Of a DNA stretch of 64,000 bases, positions 27,925 to 38,369 are shown in pieces. The DNA comes from Gracilaria gracilis (lineage: Eukaryota > Rhodophyta > Florideophyceae > Gracilariales > Gracilariaceae). Position 1 is the stretch's first letter. Each line of letters starts with the position of its first letter. The stretch is from assembly GCA_030374805.1 (NCBI GenBank), contig JARGSG010000036.1:248001-312000 (forward strand), read 5' to 3'. The notes below the pieces were generated by a model, which worked only from the letters and a program-made list of their open reading frames with translations, made no database searches and was not told the origin of the DNA. The position numbers were made by a program, and so were the translations under genes.

Positions 27925-30885
27925 CTACTTTCCACTAGGAAGACGAGTGTACCATTTGTACAGGAGAGAACTCTTCTTCGTGTTTCGCTCAGATTCGAAC
28001 AAGAACAAACAGTCCCTGAGAGTGACATTCAGTTTCACATGGCCAGCAGCAGGATCTTTCCCGAGCCCACGAGGAACAGTGCCAATAGACCTGCCGAGCT
28101 TCACAAGCGGACCAAGTTCCTTGAGTCTATCATGGGATCCCAACGGTTTCAATCCTGATCTGCCCAGGCTGTCAGAGTTCGGGCGCTTCACAAGGGGCGG
28201 TAAGCCCGGTTTGCCAAGAGGTTTCAGTGGGGCAAGTGGCTTTGCCGTTCGCCGTCGCCTCCTGTCGAAGTCTCGGACAAGGCCAGATAATGCGTCTCTT
28301 TGGCTGCTACTCTCCTTTTTCTTCTTTTCGAGCGCAAGCTTTTCTTTCCTTTCAGCTTCAGCCGCGGCACTCGAGTCCTTCGCACTTTTATCGTTCTTGG
28401 CTGCTTCCCCTGCAAGCCTTTTAGCTTCGGCCTCTCTTTGTTCCTTGCGACGTTTCACTCTCATTTCAGCTGCAACTTGAAGTGTCCGCTCTTCATCCTC
28501 TCGCGCTCTCTGTAGTTTTTCACGTATGTTCAACCCCGTTTCAACCCTCCCCCATTGTTCTTTTTCGGCGCCCACTCGTACCGACGCTACCGTCTTCAGA
28601 GATTCGAGAATGCATGCGAGTCGCTCTCGCACCGCCAGAGACATCATTTCCATCGCTTCTTTATTGATGTTCTCGTGTATACCGTGCCGCTTAGCAATAG
28701 ATTGCATCTTCTTTCGGAGGATAGGACCAGAGACAATCATATCTGGGTTGTATATGACAACCTCTTGAACAGTCTGCCGCCTTCCGTTCGCATCGACATT
28801 GAGCTTCACTTCTTCGTCCTCAATATCTACAACATTGTCAACCAAGTTGATTTCCTTCAAGTCCTCTTGACGACGTTTTTTCTGCACCGAATCTGCAATG
28901 GGATTTCCAGGAACCACCGAACTTGGACCAGAAGGCGGAAGTGCTCCAGATGCCATGGGCCTCTTGGCACTTTTATTCTTCTGGTCTGGTCTTTGAACTG
29001 GAGGCCTCGTCGATTTCGACGCAACTGAGTTTCCAATCGCCCCCGAAGGCTTTTTCTTGCCCGATGCTCCTTTGGGCGGCTTGGTCACTGTTTTGACTTT
29101 CTTAACCGCATTCGGTGGCGACGATGAGATGTTACTGTCTAAAGCTCTTTTAGCAGGTAGTTGCGATTGAATCTGATGCGGAGCATAATTAATTGGAACG
29201 TTTCCACCCGGATGAACTCCAGCATGAAACGGATATGGAGTCGGAGATTTTCCTTTTCCAGCACCCTTAGGGGGCGTCCGTGCAGTCGTTTTTCCGCCAC
29301 TCTTCGGAGGTGGTCTTCTGGCCGGTTTTGGCTTCGGCTGGGTCACAACTTTGTTGGGCAGCAGACTTTTACCCCCAACACTCTTTCCAGCGAGTTGGGG
29401 AACGCTTCCAACAATTTTTTGGCCCCCCTTGGGTGAGCTGCTCGGTCTTCCGTCCGGAATCTTGGATACGGCTACTTGGTTAACGGATCCGTGTTGTGAC
29501 GGAATTCCAGAATGCATCATCATGTTCGGAGGATTTGCAGAACTGTTCTGAACTGGAACTGAAAGGCCTTGTGGTCTCGTCAAGCTATTTCCCACCAGCT
29601 GCCTACCACCAACGTTGTCTCCTGTTCGCACACCTGCGTTCTTGGAGGCCACAGGCCTTGTTGACACTGCTCGCATAGGCTCTTGTTTCGCCACAATACT
29701 TTTTCCTGCGGTACGAGGTATATTCGCGGTACGAGGCATATTCGCGGTACGAGACATATTCACTCTCTGGCCTTCAGCCTTAATCTGTGTTCTTGCGTTC
29801 ACTAGCGACTGAGGCGCAATGCTGGTGCGAATTGCTTGCTTCCCGGGGTGAACAGGGAGGTTGCTCGGACGATTTGCATTTTGTCCAGAAGCCTGTGGGT
29901 GTCGAACTTGCTTTGGCGGTGGCGGTTGAGTGTGACGACTCCGTTGCTTTTGCTGTTCGTACTCATGTTCGTACCACGCTTTAAATTCCTTAATAACGTC
30001 CACGTCTTTTGCAGCAGGAGTAGTTTGCTTGACGAAGTTAGACACGGACTGCAGAAGCTGCGGTCGTGTTATCATGCCCTTCACCCACTGGGACCAGACA
30101 GCCTTTATGTGTTCTCGTAGTCTAGCTTCTCCCTGACCTGCGTATGGCAGGCCTTCTACGATCTTTTTGAGGGTCTTGATCGCATGACGGCAGAAGTGGC
30201 CAACAATCACCTGCTCCTGTGTTATGGATCGGGACTGTGGCTGTTGAGCAGCACTATTTGGCCTTGAATGAGCAGACATTGCCGAACTGGGCTGGGGTTC
30301 AGGTTTTGCCGTGCTAGTCAGTGTCGAAAGGTTTACGGCAGGCGGCATTCCCGGGGGAAACCCTTGTGTGGCCATGCGCATCGGGACGGGTGGTGTGCTT
30401 CGGCTCATTGTAGGTACATTGGCCAGACTTTCGCGTCGCTGTTTAGCTTGGGCGGCTTGTATTTGTTGCTGCCTCTTAAGGACTGCTAGTGCCTTAGGAT
30501 CTAGTGCTTGGTTCGGCACCGGACGCCCTGTTGGCACGAACGACATACGATTAGAAGTCGACATTCGTGAAGCTGAAGGATTGTGTGGCTGAGGGACCTG
30601 TTGGGGGACAGCCGGAGTACCTTGTCGTCGAAGGAGACTAAGAAGTTCGTTATAGTGTCCATTGACGTTTGGCTGTGGGGCGGCAGCGCCCATGTTCCCA
30701 CTCGTTGGTCTGCTTCTCGCTGGAGCCACGGGAGGAATAGGTATCTGGAGAGGCTGCGAAAAAGTCGCTGCGGGATTGCCCGCCGGGTTAGGAACTTGCT
30801 TCACCCGTGGAGCTGCGTTCGTTGTGGCGGTACTTCCGTCACCAATCGCAGCAAGAAGTTCGTCGAGATTTTTGTTCGTATCCAT
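27925..30885 (-). CDS. TAF4: TFIID subunit TAF4
   Basis: The protein has 986 residues from ATG 30885, the start giving 'MDTNKNLDELLAAIGDG'; the longer open frame adds only low-complexity sequence. The N-terminal half is Pro/Gln/Asn-rich and disordered. A helical segment near residues 230-320 ('VGHFCRHAIKTLKKIVEGL', 'MITRPQLLQSVSNFV') resembles the TAFH or plant RST domain. The C-terminal TAF4 domain starts near residue 710. It has the histone-fold helices 'ILRKKMQSIAKRHGI' and 'EMMSLAVRERLACILESL', a long charged coiled coil, and the terminal 'LNVTLRDCLFLFESER' motif typical of TAF4. The partner is TAF12. A 21-bp tandem repeat (29712-29762) encodes TANMPR-type units. Confidence 0.93.
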   Translation of the reverse strand: MDTNKNLDELLAAIGDGSTATTNAAPRVKQVPNPAGNPAATFSQPLQIPIPPVAPARSRPTSGNMGAAAPQPNVNGHYNELLSLLRRQGTPAVPQQVPQPHNPSASRMSTSNRMSFVPTGRPVPNQALDPKALAVLKRQQQIQAAQAKQRRESLANVPTMSRSTPPVPMRMATQGFPPGMPPAVNLSTLTSTAKPEPQPSSAMSAHSRPNSAAQQPQSRSITQEQVIVGHFCRHAIKTLKKIVEGLPYAGQGEARLREHIKAVWSQWVKGMITRPQLLQSVSNFVKQTTPAAKDVDVIKEFKAWYEHEYEQQKQRSRHTQPPPPKQVRHPQASGQNANRPSNLPVHPGKQAIRTSIAPQSLVNARTQIKAEGQRVNMSRTANMPRTANIPRTAGKSIVAKQEPMRAVSTRPVASKNAGVRTGDNVGGRQLVGNSLTRPQGLSVPVQNSSANPPNMMMHSGIPSQHGSVNQVAVSKIPDGRPSSSPKGGQKIVGSVPQLAGKSVGGKSLLPNKVVTQPKPKPARRPPPKSGGKTTARTPPKGAGKGKSPTPYPFHAGVHPGGNVPINYAPHQIQSQLPAKRALDSNISSSPPNAVKKVKTVTKPPKGASGKKKPSGAIGNSVASKSTRPPVQRPDQKNKSAKRPMASGALPPSGPSSVVPGNPIADSVQKKRRQEDLKEINLVDNVVDIEDEEVKLNVDANGRRQTVQEVVIYNPDMIVSGPILRKKMQSIAKRHGIHENINKEAMEMMSLAVRERLACILESLKTVASVRVGAEKEQWGRVETGLNIREKLQRAREDEERTLQVAAEMRVKRRKEQREAEAKRLAGEAAKNDKSAKDSSAAAEAERKEKLALEKKKKESSSQRDALSGLVRDFDRRRRRTAKPLAPLKPLGKPGLPPLVKRPNSDSLGRSGLKPLGSHDRLKELGPLVKLGRSIGTVPRGLGKDPAAGHVKLNVTLRDCLFLFESERNTKKSSLLYKWYTRLPSGK

Positions 30886-31475
30886 GCTTAACGAAGTTCT
30901 GTTCGGACTTCCCTCGCGTTGTGACGGGGAGAAGCAAGTGGCTTGACTTCGCAAATGATTCTGGCGCGTTGCCGTGAAAAAGTAGTGAGTGTGCCCTTGA
31001 CCAGAGTGTAAAGAGGAACAAACGAAGAAAAGGAAAAGATTCGGAGAAATCAACCAGCGCGACAAGCGAGACAGGGCGTAGATACCCTACGTTCACACGA
31101 CAACAACCACGCTCATGAGCCGTCACTCAGGATTCGAGCGGATGTAGTGCCTTCCACACAAGAAGTGAAATAGTTGTTCACAAATGGCGACCAACGTTGG
31201 AAGGTAGAGCTCGAGAACAGTCGTTTGGCCGCCAGAAACGTGATGAACGCTTGGGCAGAGGAGACTCTCGCGGAGTTCAGGGCTGGAGAGGAACTGTGAA
31301 GATGCTTTATCTGACTGGGAACAGGGCCAACTCCGAATCATTCGGGTCAGTTGCCTGCGCTGCTGGCCCAGTACTGTATCCGATACACATGTAACTTTTC
31401 TGTTTTACACCGTATGACACCGTGGCATAATTAAACTGATTAATTAGCAGGAACAATGTTCCCACTGCAGTATAT
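30886..31475. other. Intergenic region upstream of TAF4
   Basis: Contains the TAF4 promoter and 5' UTR. Short frames on both strands lack support. A GTACTGTA motif occurs near 31372. Confidence 0.35.
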
Positions 31476-31946
31476 CTACCTTCGGTATCTAGCCATACTG
31501 TGCCGTAATTCTGCTTCTACATCCGTCAAAAGGTCGCAGTATGCCTTCCGATTCTCGTGGCTCAACAAGGGTTCGTTTGCTAACAGAATTCCAGACTTCA
31601 CACTAGAGAGGCCCTGGAGTCCCCGCTGAGCTTGTGGAACACATGCGATGAGAATCCTGAGAAAGATGGGATTATAATCATTCACGACGTCCAGCCAAAG
31701 AAAGAATGATTGCGCTGAGGTGCAGGTCGTGTAGGAACAATTATTATATGGAGCAATTTGTTCCTTCCAGGCATCTTTTTTTTTGCTTGTGGGACGTCAA
31801 ATGTGAACATGAACAGCAAAAAAAAGCATATGTCTGAGCTTTATATACGACAATGCAGTCCACGAGGAGCTCGAGCTTTCGACTCGCATATTGTGACGTG
31901 TTCTATATTGATTCTCTTGGAGCGAGTGCTCTAACTCATTCTTCAT
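31476..31946 (-). CDS. Possible two-exon hypothetical protein
   Basis: A minus-strand frame is open for about 106 codons (31476-31795) and reads like protein: 'DAWKEQIAPYNNCSYTTC', 'SFFLWLDVVNDYNPIFLRIL', 'LLSHENRKAYCDLLTDVEAE'. It contains no ATG at its start. A model with exon 1 at 31849-31946 and exon 2 at 31476-31785 (intron GTATAT to CACAAG, 63 nt) keeps the phase and supplies an ATG. A TATA-like TATATAAAG overlaps the proposed donor, which argues against it. I do not recognise the family. Confidence 0.25.
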
Positions 31947-32057
31947 CGATGGAGACCTTCTGCATCCAATGCGGGCCTCACTTTCGCCCACATCAAAGCG
32001 TTGACGCCTACTCTAATGGAGCCTTTTGTCGCACGCAGAATATCCCACACTGTACAT

Positions 32058-32705
32058 CTACTTAGATGTGTCACCGTCGTAAACGGGTGTTCCGCTGTGG
32101 CGCCAATGATGCACCATAGAACGCTTAAATGGAGCAATTGGCTTGACATGCTGCTTCTCTTCAGCTGGTTCAAAAACATTGAATTCGTAGCCGTTGCGCT
32201 CCGCATAATCAATTGCAGCTTTTTTGCTTGGGAAAGACATTCCCATGTTCGAAAGAGGATCGCCAGTGCTGGTCCATCCCTTCGATTTGAGAGACGCATC
32301 GCGACCGAAGTTAGTTCATGCTATAAAGAACAGCCGAATTCAATGAAACGACAAAAGTCACGTACCATTAGAGGATTGGTCCATCGATCACCCCCCTCGA
32401 GCTTCTCAAACGACATTTTCCACATTTGTGTTAGGCTTCCACGACCTTGCTGAGTAGCGACTCTGAAGTATCATCATATTCATGCGAATTCCGTTAGAAC
32501 CTGTCAAGGCCAGGGAAAAGAACGATTCGCAAAGGTTAACTTACTTGGCTGGTCTGTAAATCCGTACGCGTCTCGCTGCATGCTTTTCTGGAATGCCAGA
32601 AAGTACGTTAATCGTTTGGTCCGAGTTCGTAGACATCATGCGCATAGTACGAGGCGCAAGTCGCCCTATGGTACCAACGGTACCAATCCATTTTGATGCA
32701 GACAT
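32058..32705 (-). CDS. NDUFS4: NDUFS4, accessory subunit of mitochondrial complex I (3 exons)
   Basis: Exons are 32545-32705, 32366-32462 and 32058-32279 (transcribed right to left). The introns are 82 and 86 nt, with donors GTAAGT and GTACGT, acceptors TTCAG and CGAAG, and TTCTAAC or AACTAAC branch-like sites. The joined product has 159 residues, the normal size. Family signatures: 'GIPEKHAARRVRIYRPA', 'ATQQGRGSLTQMWKMSFE', 'RWTNPLMGWTSTGDP' and 'KKAAIDYAERNGYEF'. This 18-kDa subunit binds the peripheral arm of complex I at the matrix side. The first 30 residues, rich in Arg, Thr and Met, fit an import peptide. All exon joints preserve the conserved sequence, which makes the model strong. 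Confidence 0.95.
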
Positions 32706-33112
32706 TGTTAACTATAAATGAGGCGTTTGTGCTGAGAAGAAACAGGAACCCTGTGGTGCTATTACAAGCAAAAGCAACAATTGATCAGCACCTCGCTCGC
32801 GATTGACCCTTCCTTGTGTGTTACAGATTGCAGAACCCGTCGAAACTGTTGCTAAGGGTTTCTGCCAAGAGCAGACTCCCTTTCAGATGATTTCGCTGCT
32901 GTGCTGCAGGTCGTTGTTGTTGGGGACAAAGTTTGTCCGACAAACACGAATGCGATTCGAAGTCGAATGGTGTTCGGTCAGGACAGTTACACGTGGATTT
33001 GAGGTAAAGTATAATTTCCAACCCTTTGGTAAATGCTATTCCTTTCGTAGGTAGGAAAAAGCAGCCTGCCTTTCCGAACAGGGTGCTCGCCCAACTTCCA
33101 GAACATGTGCGA
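32706..33112. other. Divergent promoter region, NDUFS4 and helical-repeat gene
   Basis: About 400 bp between divergent starts. The downstream frame stays open back to TAA at 33005-33007 with no ATG, and a TTTCGTAG acceptor-like site lies at 33043-33050, so a short upstream exon of the next gene could lie here. Confidence 0.35.
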
Positions 33113-34750
33113 ATGTCGCCGAGCGCAACACATATCGACGAACGCCCATCCGAGTACATTGAGAAAGCAGTAGTTTTGCTTTTGGGCCTCTCTTTTGGTG
33201 AGCACGACGATGGAGTCCAACGAACTGCGATTTCGCGTAGGCTCGGTGAAATAATTCACCTGTGGGCCTGTGGTTTATTAGCAGCCGACTTTCCTGCCGA
33301 AGAAGTTGAAAACACATTTTCCGCCTTTTACAAGCTCATTCAAGCAGATGAGGTTCCTGAGTTAATTAACTGGGATGTGATATCGATTTCAGATGTTGAT
33401 CAACTCATCCATGTTCACTGGGTCCGGGCTGCCCGTAACATGATTGATCTCCCGCTACCACCGGCAAAACCTCTGGAGGTAGCGATTGATTCTCTCACTG
33501 TCGCTCTGAGGCTTCTGGATTGCATCGCTGCGAAGAATAATCGACGTTCTGCTGCTGCGAATACAGCCCCCGGGCATCTCGTCTTCGCGGCATTACGTCT
33601 TGTCAAATCCACAGAACATAAACAGCATCAACACAGTTCAGAGATTCGCGCTGTCTGCAACCAGTCCATATCTCACTTATGTCGAATGAGGCGGTCTGAG
33701 GGCAAATCCCACTTACTGTCGTCTCTTCTTAGTCATGTATTACCATTGATTCGCTTGGCCATTTCGATTGACCTCAGCTCTTTTAGAGCACCTTATACTA
33801 TACATGATACGGCTCCAGCATCGCATGTGCTACACAGTCTTTTATATGAAGCGGATGAGAACAGGCTAATTGAGACAGTGAAGGAGATCCTCCCGATCTT
33901 GCGGGAATTGGTTGAGTCTGTTCAGGAATCAATACGAGTACAATCATTGCATTCATTGTCTTTGCTCTCTACTCGTCTTCCTGTTTCTATGATGGAACCA
34001 GCACCCACATCAAAATCGCTACAAGCAGCACTATCGTGGGGCGATGTCCCAACATCGATGATTGCCGTCCCGTTATTGGCGACGTTCTTACCAAAGACGA
34101 AACCAATAGACTCGCGAGGGGAAGAATATATTACTTGCGCATCTAAGATGATTGAAACTGTAGTAAGGCACATGCAGGCTCGAGGTGAACACTCAGAATC
34201 ACACCCTGAGGGCTTGCCCAAGCTCAATGATGCAAAGGCTGCCGTAGAGCTGTCAACATTCGTGCCGTCGATATTGCGGGATTTGATGGTATGTCACATT
34301 GACTGGATCTTGGCATTATCTACCTTTCTTGAGCAGATGCCACATCTGGTCAGGTCTAGGGTTCTGACGATGTCAGATTTTATACAAACCCTCTCTGTTC
34401 TTCAAGAGTCTATCAAATGGGCTTGGCTTCGCGTGGATTCATTCAGGAAAGAAGTTTTCCAATGTTGTATCTCTCTGCTCATGGAAACTAAAGAAATACC
34501 GGACGCTTTCATGATTCAAGCCGCGATACGCAATGTAATTCTACTGGTTGGCAAATGTGGCCAAGTAGAACGTTTGATAGAAATGACTCAAGAAGTCTCT
34601 ACGTGCGCAATGGGCCATCATAGTCTAGCAATGGCAACCGATTTCTGCAAGGAGATCGAGGATACTATATCTTTCGAAGATGACCGAAGCAAGAACAGCA
34701 GTATTAAGGCCGGACCTCTCGTGAGCAGATTTTTTCCGGAGCTTATCTGA
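33113..34750 (+). CDS. Helical-repeat protein, possibly TTI2-like
   Basis: The protein has 545 residues from ATG 33113; a further 29 open codons upstream look coding, so an upstream exon is possible. It is all-helical with Leu-rich amphipathic repeats: 'LIETVKEILPILRELVESV', 'SIRVQSLHSLSLLSTRLP', 'MIAVPLLATFLPK'. This is the texture of a HEAT/ARM solenoid. Size and the central 'K..IL..L...V..S.R...L..L' block recall TTI2, a member of the TTT co-chaperone for PIKK kinases, but the match is weak. No catalytic motif is seen. The gene is convergent with phytoene synthase. Confidence 0.65.
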   Translation: MSPSATHIDERPSEYIEKAVVLLLGLSFGEHDDGVQRTAISRRLGEIIHLWACGLLAADFPAEEVENTFSAFYKLIQADEVPELINWDVISISDVDQLIHVHWVRAARNMIDLPLPPAKPLEVAIDSLTVALRLLDCIAAKNNRRSAAANTAPGHLVFAALRLVKSTEHKQHQHSSEIRAVCNQSISHLCRMRRSEGKSHLLSSLLSHVLPLIRLAISIDLSSFRAPYTIHDTAPASHVLHSLLYEADENRLIETVKEILPILRELVESVQESIRVQSLHSLSLLSTRLPVSMMEPAPTSKSLQAALSWGDVPTSMIAVPLLATFLPKTKPIDSRGEEYITCASKMIETVVRHMQARGEHSESHPEGLPKLNDAKAAVELSTFVPSILRDLMVCHIDWILALSTFLEQMPHLVRSRVLTMSDFIQTLSVLQESIKWAWLRVDSFRKEVFQCCISLLMETKEIPDAFMIQAAIRNVILLVGKCGQVERLIEMTQEVSTCAMGHHSLAMATDFCKEIEDTISFEDDRSKNSSIKAGPLVSRFFPELI

Positions 34751-35285
34751 CACAATGAGTTCACCTCAGTACTCAAGTGGCGACATCCTGCAATGCTAGG
34801 CTCATTGTGTCTACCCTTGTAATGAAGGTGGCACATTCGAATGAACTACTTTGTAAAAGTTCGGTTTCGTGTTAAGCTTGGTCTCAAATTTGATGGTGAC
34901 GGAAGACACAGAAGAGAAGCTTTTCGCATCTGCAAGATTATGGAAAGGAATATTTGCGTTTACAGCGTGAAACCATCGCGACGTTGCTAGACGGTAATGG
35001 CACAGTCTGGAGCGGAAAGCGTTGTTTGCGTAGCTTTTCACGCGACATCTGAACCTAATCTAGACATGAGTCGCCACTTGATAACGTACGCAGAAACTGA
35101 AGTCTTCGAACACATCACTGAGTACAATGGTACTCTTGTACTGAACAGTGTACTTGGCACAAACACAGTTATAGATGAGATTAAGCACGGTTGCAAAAAT
35201 GGAAAACAGCAAACCCGAAGGAAGTCTCAAACATGATATGCATCAACTCCAAATCAATGTGCAGACCAACCATGACTCCGACAAA
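34751..35285. other. Intergenic region between convergent genes
   Basis: About 535 bp without a supported gene. It holds the two 3' ends. A 10-bp CAATGGTACT-type imperfect palindrome lies near 35126-35150. Confidence 0.35.
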
Positions 35286-36650
35286 CTACAGATTTGTTAT
35301 CTGCTTGACTCCAAGTAAAAACTCAGCAGCAATGCGTATTGGCTTCCATGCTTCGGATGTTCGACACCGCAGGTAGCTAACAGGCAATGTGACAAGCTTT
35401 TGGGTCTTCGAAACATACGCTCGTCTGTTGAAATTGTCATACCCGTTTTCTTCCAAAACGTCCAGAATCTGCGAGTACATGTCGAGGGACGTTTGAACAG
35501 GAAGTCTAGAGTCTTCTGCCAATAACTTGACTCCTTTGCGAGCTTCATCAAAATAGCTTCGAGCTCTTGCGATCTCGAACTTCATAAGCTCGCGATATCT
35601 CGAGTCCAAAACGCAGTTGAAGAGGTCTTCCTCTGTGTAGTTGAAGCGTCGCAGATCTTCCAGTGGTAGGTAGATGCGACCTCGCAACCGGTCTTCGCCG
35701 ACGTCACGCAAGATATTGGTCAACTGCAAACCAATGCCAAGGGCTAGAGCAGGTCCCATTGCTTCTCGAAGGCCTTCACGACCGGGTTTAACAGTTCCCA
35801 TCACTGGCAACGTCATGAGCCCAACTGTACCTGCGACGCGATAGCAATACACGTAGAGATCGTCAAACGTCTCAAAGCGTGATTGATCTACGTCCATCAA
35901 CATGCCTCGAATCATGTCGCGAAACGGGGACATCGTGATGTCTGGGTTTTGTTCAATGGCATCAGCCAGCGCAAGATCAAGGCTGTCTCTCGCTTGACCA
36001 TTGAATATTGAAATGAGACGCTGTTCCCATTCCGCTAAAACGGCTCGTAGGTGATCGTGTCGTTGCTGCACACGCGGGCCGTCAACAAGGTCATCCGTTC
36101 GCCTGCACCACGCATAAATCGCCCACACAGCAGCACGTTTCACAGGAGACAGAAATGTGGTTCCGAGGTAAAACGTCTTCGAAAAAACTTCAGTGATACG
36201 GCGACATTCCTCATAACTGGTTTTCAACAGCTGCTGGCGCTTGCGGAGAAAGAACACTTGACGACCTAAATAGCTGAGAGTGCGAACACCGGTGGTGGTA
36301 TCCCACGGTAGTACGGACTGCGTTGAAAGCATTTCATCGCCAGTGACGAGGATGTCATCATGGGTTTCTTCCAACGCAGCAGCTTTGCTCGATTTATGAA
36401 TAGCTTCAGAATGCTTCTCCGATTCCAACTGCCACAGCTTGTCGATGCCGAGTCTGGTATGCAATGTGTCGAAGCTCTCAATTTGGTAGTTGCCCCAGCT
36501 GACACTGGTGCTCGGATTCATAGGTTTGTCCATTACCATATTGAACGCATACCGTTGAGAGGGTGGGCGTGAAATGGGGCGAGACGACGTCCTGGAGTGG
36601 GCGGGGAGGGGAACCGAATGCACCCATGTGGAAACTGGAGCGAACGCCAT
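35286..36650 (-). CDS. PSY: Phytoene synthase, plastid
   Basis: The protein has 454 residues and condenses two geranylgeranyl diphosphates to 15-cis-phytoene, the first step of carotenoid synthesis. The first 60 residues, Ser/Pro/Arg-rich, fit a plastid transit peptide. The catalytic part starts near residue 145: 'SKTFYLGTTFLSPVKRAAVW', then the first Asp-rich motif 'RRTDDLVDGP', 'RDMIRGMLMD', 'YCYRVAGTVGLMT', and the second Asp-rich motif 'NILRDVGEDRLRGRIYLP'. All residues for Mg-diphosphate binding are present. This gene is the main evidence for a plastid-bearing host. It is divergent from the zinc-finger gene at 37635. Confidence 0.97.
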   Translation of the reverse strand: MAFAPVSTWVHSVPLPAHSRTSSRPISRPPSQRYAFNMVMDKPMNPSTSVSWGNYQIESFDTLHTRLGIDKLWQLESEKHSEAIHKSSKAAALEETHDDILVTGDEMLSTQSVLPWDTTTGVRTLSYLGRQVFFLRKRQQLLKTSYEECRRITEVFSKTFYLGTTFLSPVKRAAVWAIYAWCRRTDDLVDGPRVQQRHDHLRAVLAEWEQRLISIFNGQARDSLDLALADAIEQNPDITMSPFRDMIRGMLMDVDQSRFETFDDLYVYCYRVAGTVGLMTLPVMGTVKPGREGLREAMGPALALGIGLQLTNILRDVGEDRLRGRIYLPLEDLRRFNYTEEDLFNCVLDSRYRELMKFEIARARSYFDEARKGVKLLAEDSRLPVQTSLDMYSQILDVLEENGYDNFNRRAYVSKTQKLVTLPVSYLRCRTSEAWKPIRIAAEFLLGVKQITNL

Positions 36651-37634
36651 TAGGCTTTGCGCGGAGGATTGTGCTTCGGCACGATGCAGAAGGGGGGATA
36701 ACTCGTGGATTACAAGCAGTTCGACTCGCCAATTGTTGGAAGACTAAAGTGTTATCACTGTTTTGACGGAGCACGGAGCTCGGCGAAAGCGCTATGAAAA
36801 TGGGCGGCTGATGAACAACAGGACAAGTCGGGCGGGTGGTGGTCAATAGGTGCGAAACGGAATGAAACGTGCGAACACAACCCCGAGCGAAAGCGGTAGT
36901 GCAAAGTCAATGAAAGAGGAGGCGAGACAGAATGTAGTGCGGTTTAAAGAGGACAGTGACCGACGAGGACCGCGGGTGCGCGGTCAAAACGAAGCGGCAG
37001 CTCGTATCGCTGTGCGCCGCACGTCAAAAACTGAAAATTTGAAGAGCGTAGCGTAGCCAATGGGAGCAGCGGAGGCGGAAAGCACAGGGCAACGGCGGCG
37101 GACCGGTGGCATATCGGCCGTTGATTGGACCTCGAGCCGAGGCGTAGGCGCGAACGCAGCTCGAGGTCGTCGCGTGTGGAATGTGAACCGCCCATTTCAA
37201 CAGCGCGATCTGCACAGCCTCGACGCGCCGTTTCCGCCGACGTGGCGATCTTTCAACCGAAGCGGCGCTTCACCTGACGATTGGCGCCCAACGGCATCCA
37301 CACTGTGCGGAATGAGTGCGCCGCGCTCCGACCTGGCTCCCGTCTCTGCTTTGTGCAAATCTCCCGCTCGTCTTGCATTCATTTCAGGCCACTGACGAGC
37401 GCGTTCTTTGCGGGGTGGTGTCTTGTTCCATCTTTGATAAGCAGCAGTGCCTTTATCGACACACACGCTTACTGCGCGAATGAGAATGCAGCGCTTAATG
37501 CATTGAATCACATTCGTGTTTTAGCTCCAAGCATCGCAACCGCTCAGCAACGAGATCACGAGCGCCCTACAAACACAGCTTGACGAGCTACAGCTTGTCC
37601 TCCTGCTACAGTTTGTCCTCCTCCTGCTGCAACA
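36651..37634. other. Divergent promoter region, phytoene synthase and plastid zinc-finger gene
   Basis: Nearly 1 kb, GC-rich between 36900 and 37330, between two genes for plastid proteins that are transcribed apart. A shared light- or plastid-responsive promoter is possible. No coding sequence is supported. Confidence 0.4.
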
Positions 37635-38165
37635 ATGGCCTTTGTTCATTCCCTGACATCTGCGCTGCCTCTACGCCATGCTAATCGCCTCTCTTCGTGG
37701 CGAGTATGTCGCCAAAAGCCGAATCGAGCCTCACGACGGCAGCCGACCATGATCGATCAGCAGGCGATCGCCATTGTGGCCACCATGGTGGTAGGAATCG
37801 GAGGTGGTATCGCGCTAGTTGCGTGGACCGAGAACCAGGGCAAGCGTACAGAGCTGAGAGAAAACACCCAGCCTTGCACCGAGTGTGACGGCCGGACCAT
37901 CACCGTTTGTAATGTGTGCAACGGTTCCAAAAGCGATCCATTGGATGACTCCAAACCGTGTGCATATTGCGAGGGAGAAGGTAGCATTAAATGCTTCAAC
38001 TGTGCTGGCTCAGGCATTCAACCCAGATTTCTTGACAGGTGCGTTGCGCTGTTCTTCCTTGAACATGTTTCTGTGTTTGCTGCTAATGCTAATGTACGAC
38101 AAGCTAACTGATTTCATCAATTTCCTTTTTACACCAGATTGTCTCCAGAGGACTTTATGGACTAG
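37635..38165 (+). CDS. Plastid DnaJ-type zinc-finger membrane protein, LQY1-like (2 exons)
   Basis: Exons are 37635-38038 and 38138-38165; the 99-nt intron has donor GTGCGT, branch-like GCTAACT and acceptor ACACCAG. The product has 143 residues. The start is a Ser/Arg-rich transit-like peptide, then one transmembrane helix ('IAIVATMVVGIGGGIALVAW'). Four CxxCxG motifs follow (CTECDG, CNVCNG, CAYCEG, CFNCAG), forming the DnaJ cysteine-rich zinc fold without a J domain. The spliced C-terminus is RLSPEDFMD. The layout, a membrane helix followed by zinc fingers, is that of plant LQY1, a thylakoid protein acting in photosystem II repair. Without splicing the frame would run into a hydrophobic tail. 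Confidence 0.85.
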
Positions 38166-38369
38166 CAAGTTTATAACTGTATGTCCCGACAAATCCGTTT
38201 TAAGTGGGCTTCTTGCATGTCACTTCTGTCACTTCAGGCATCTCAACCATTTCTGTGCTTCCCTTAGTAAGCATTTATGTTTGGAAAATTACATGTGATA
38301 GCGCCTTCACACTGGCGCGTAAATGGTAAAACGGCACTTCGAGTCGCGGGTCCATCATACTGTGCCATT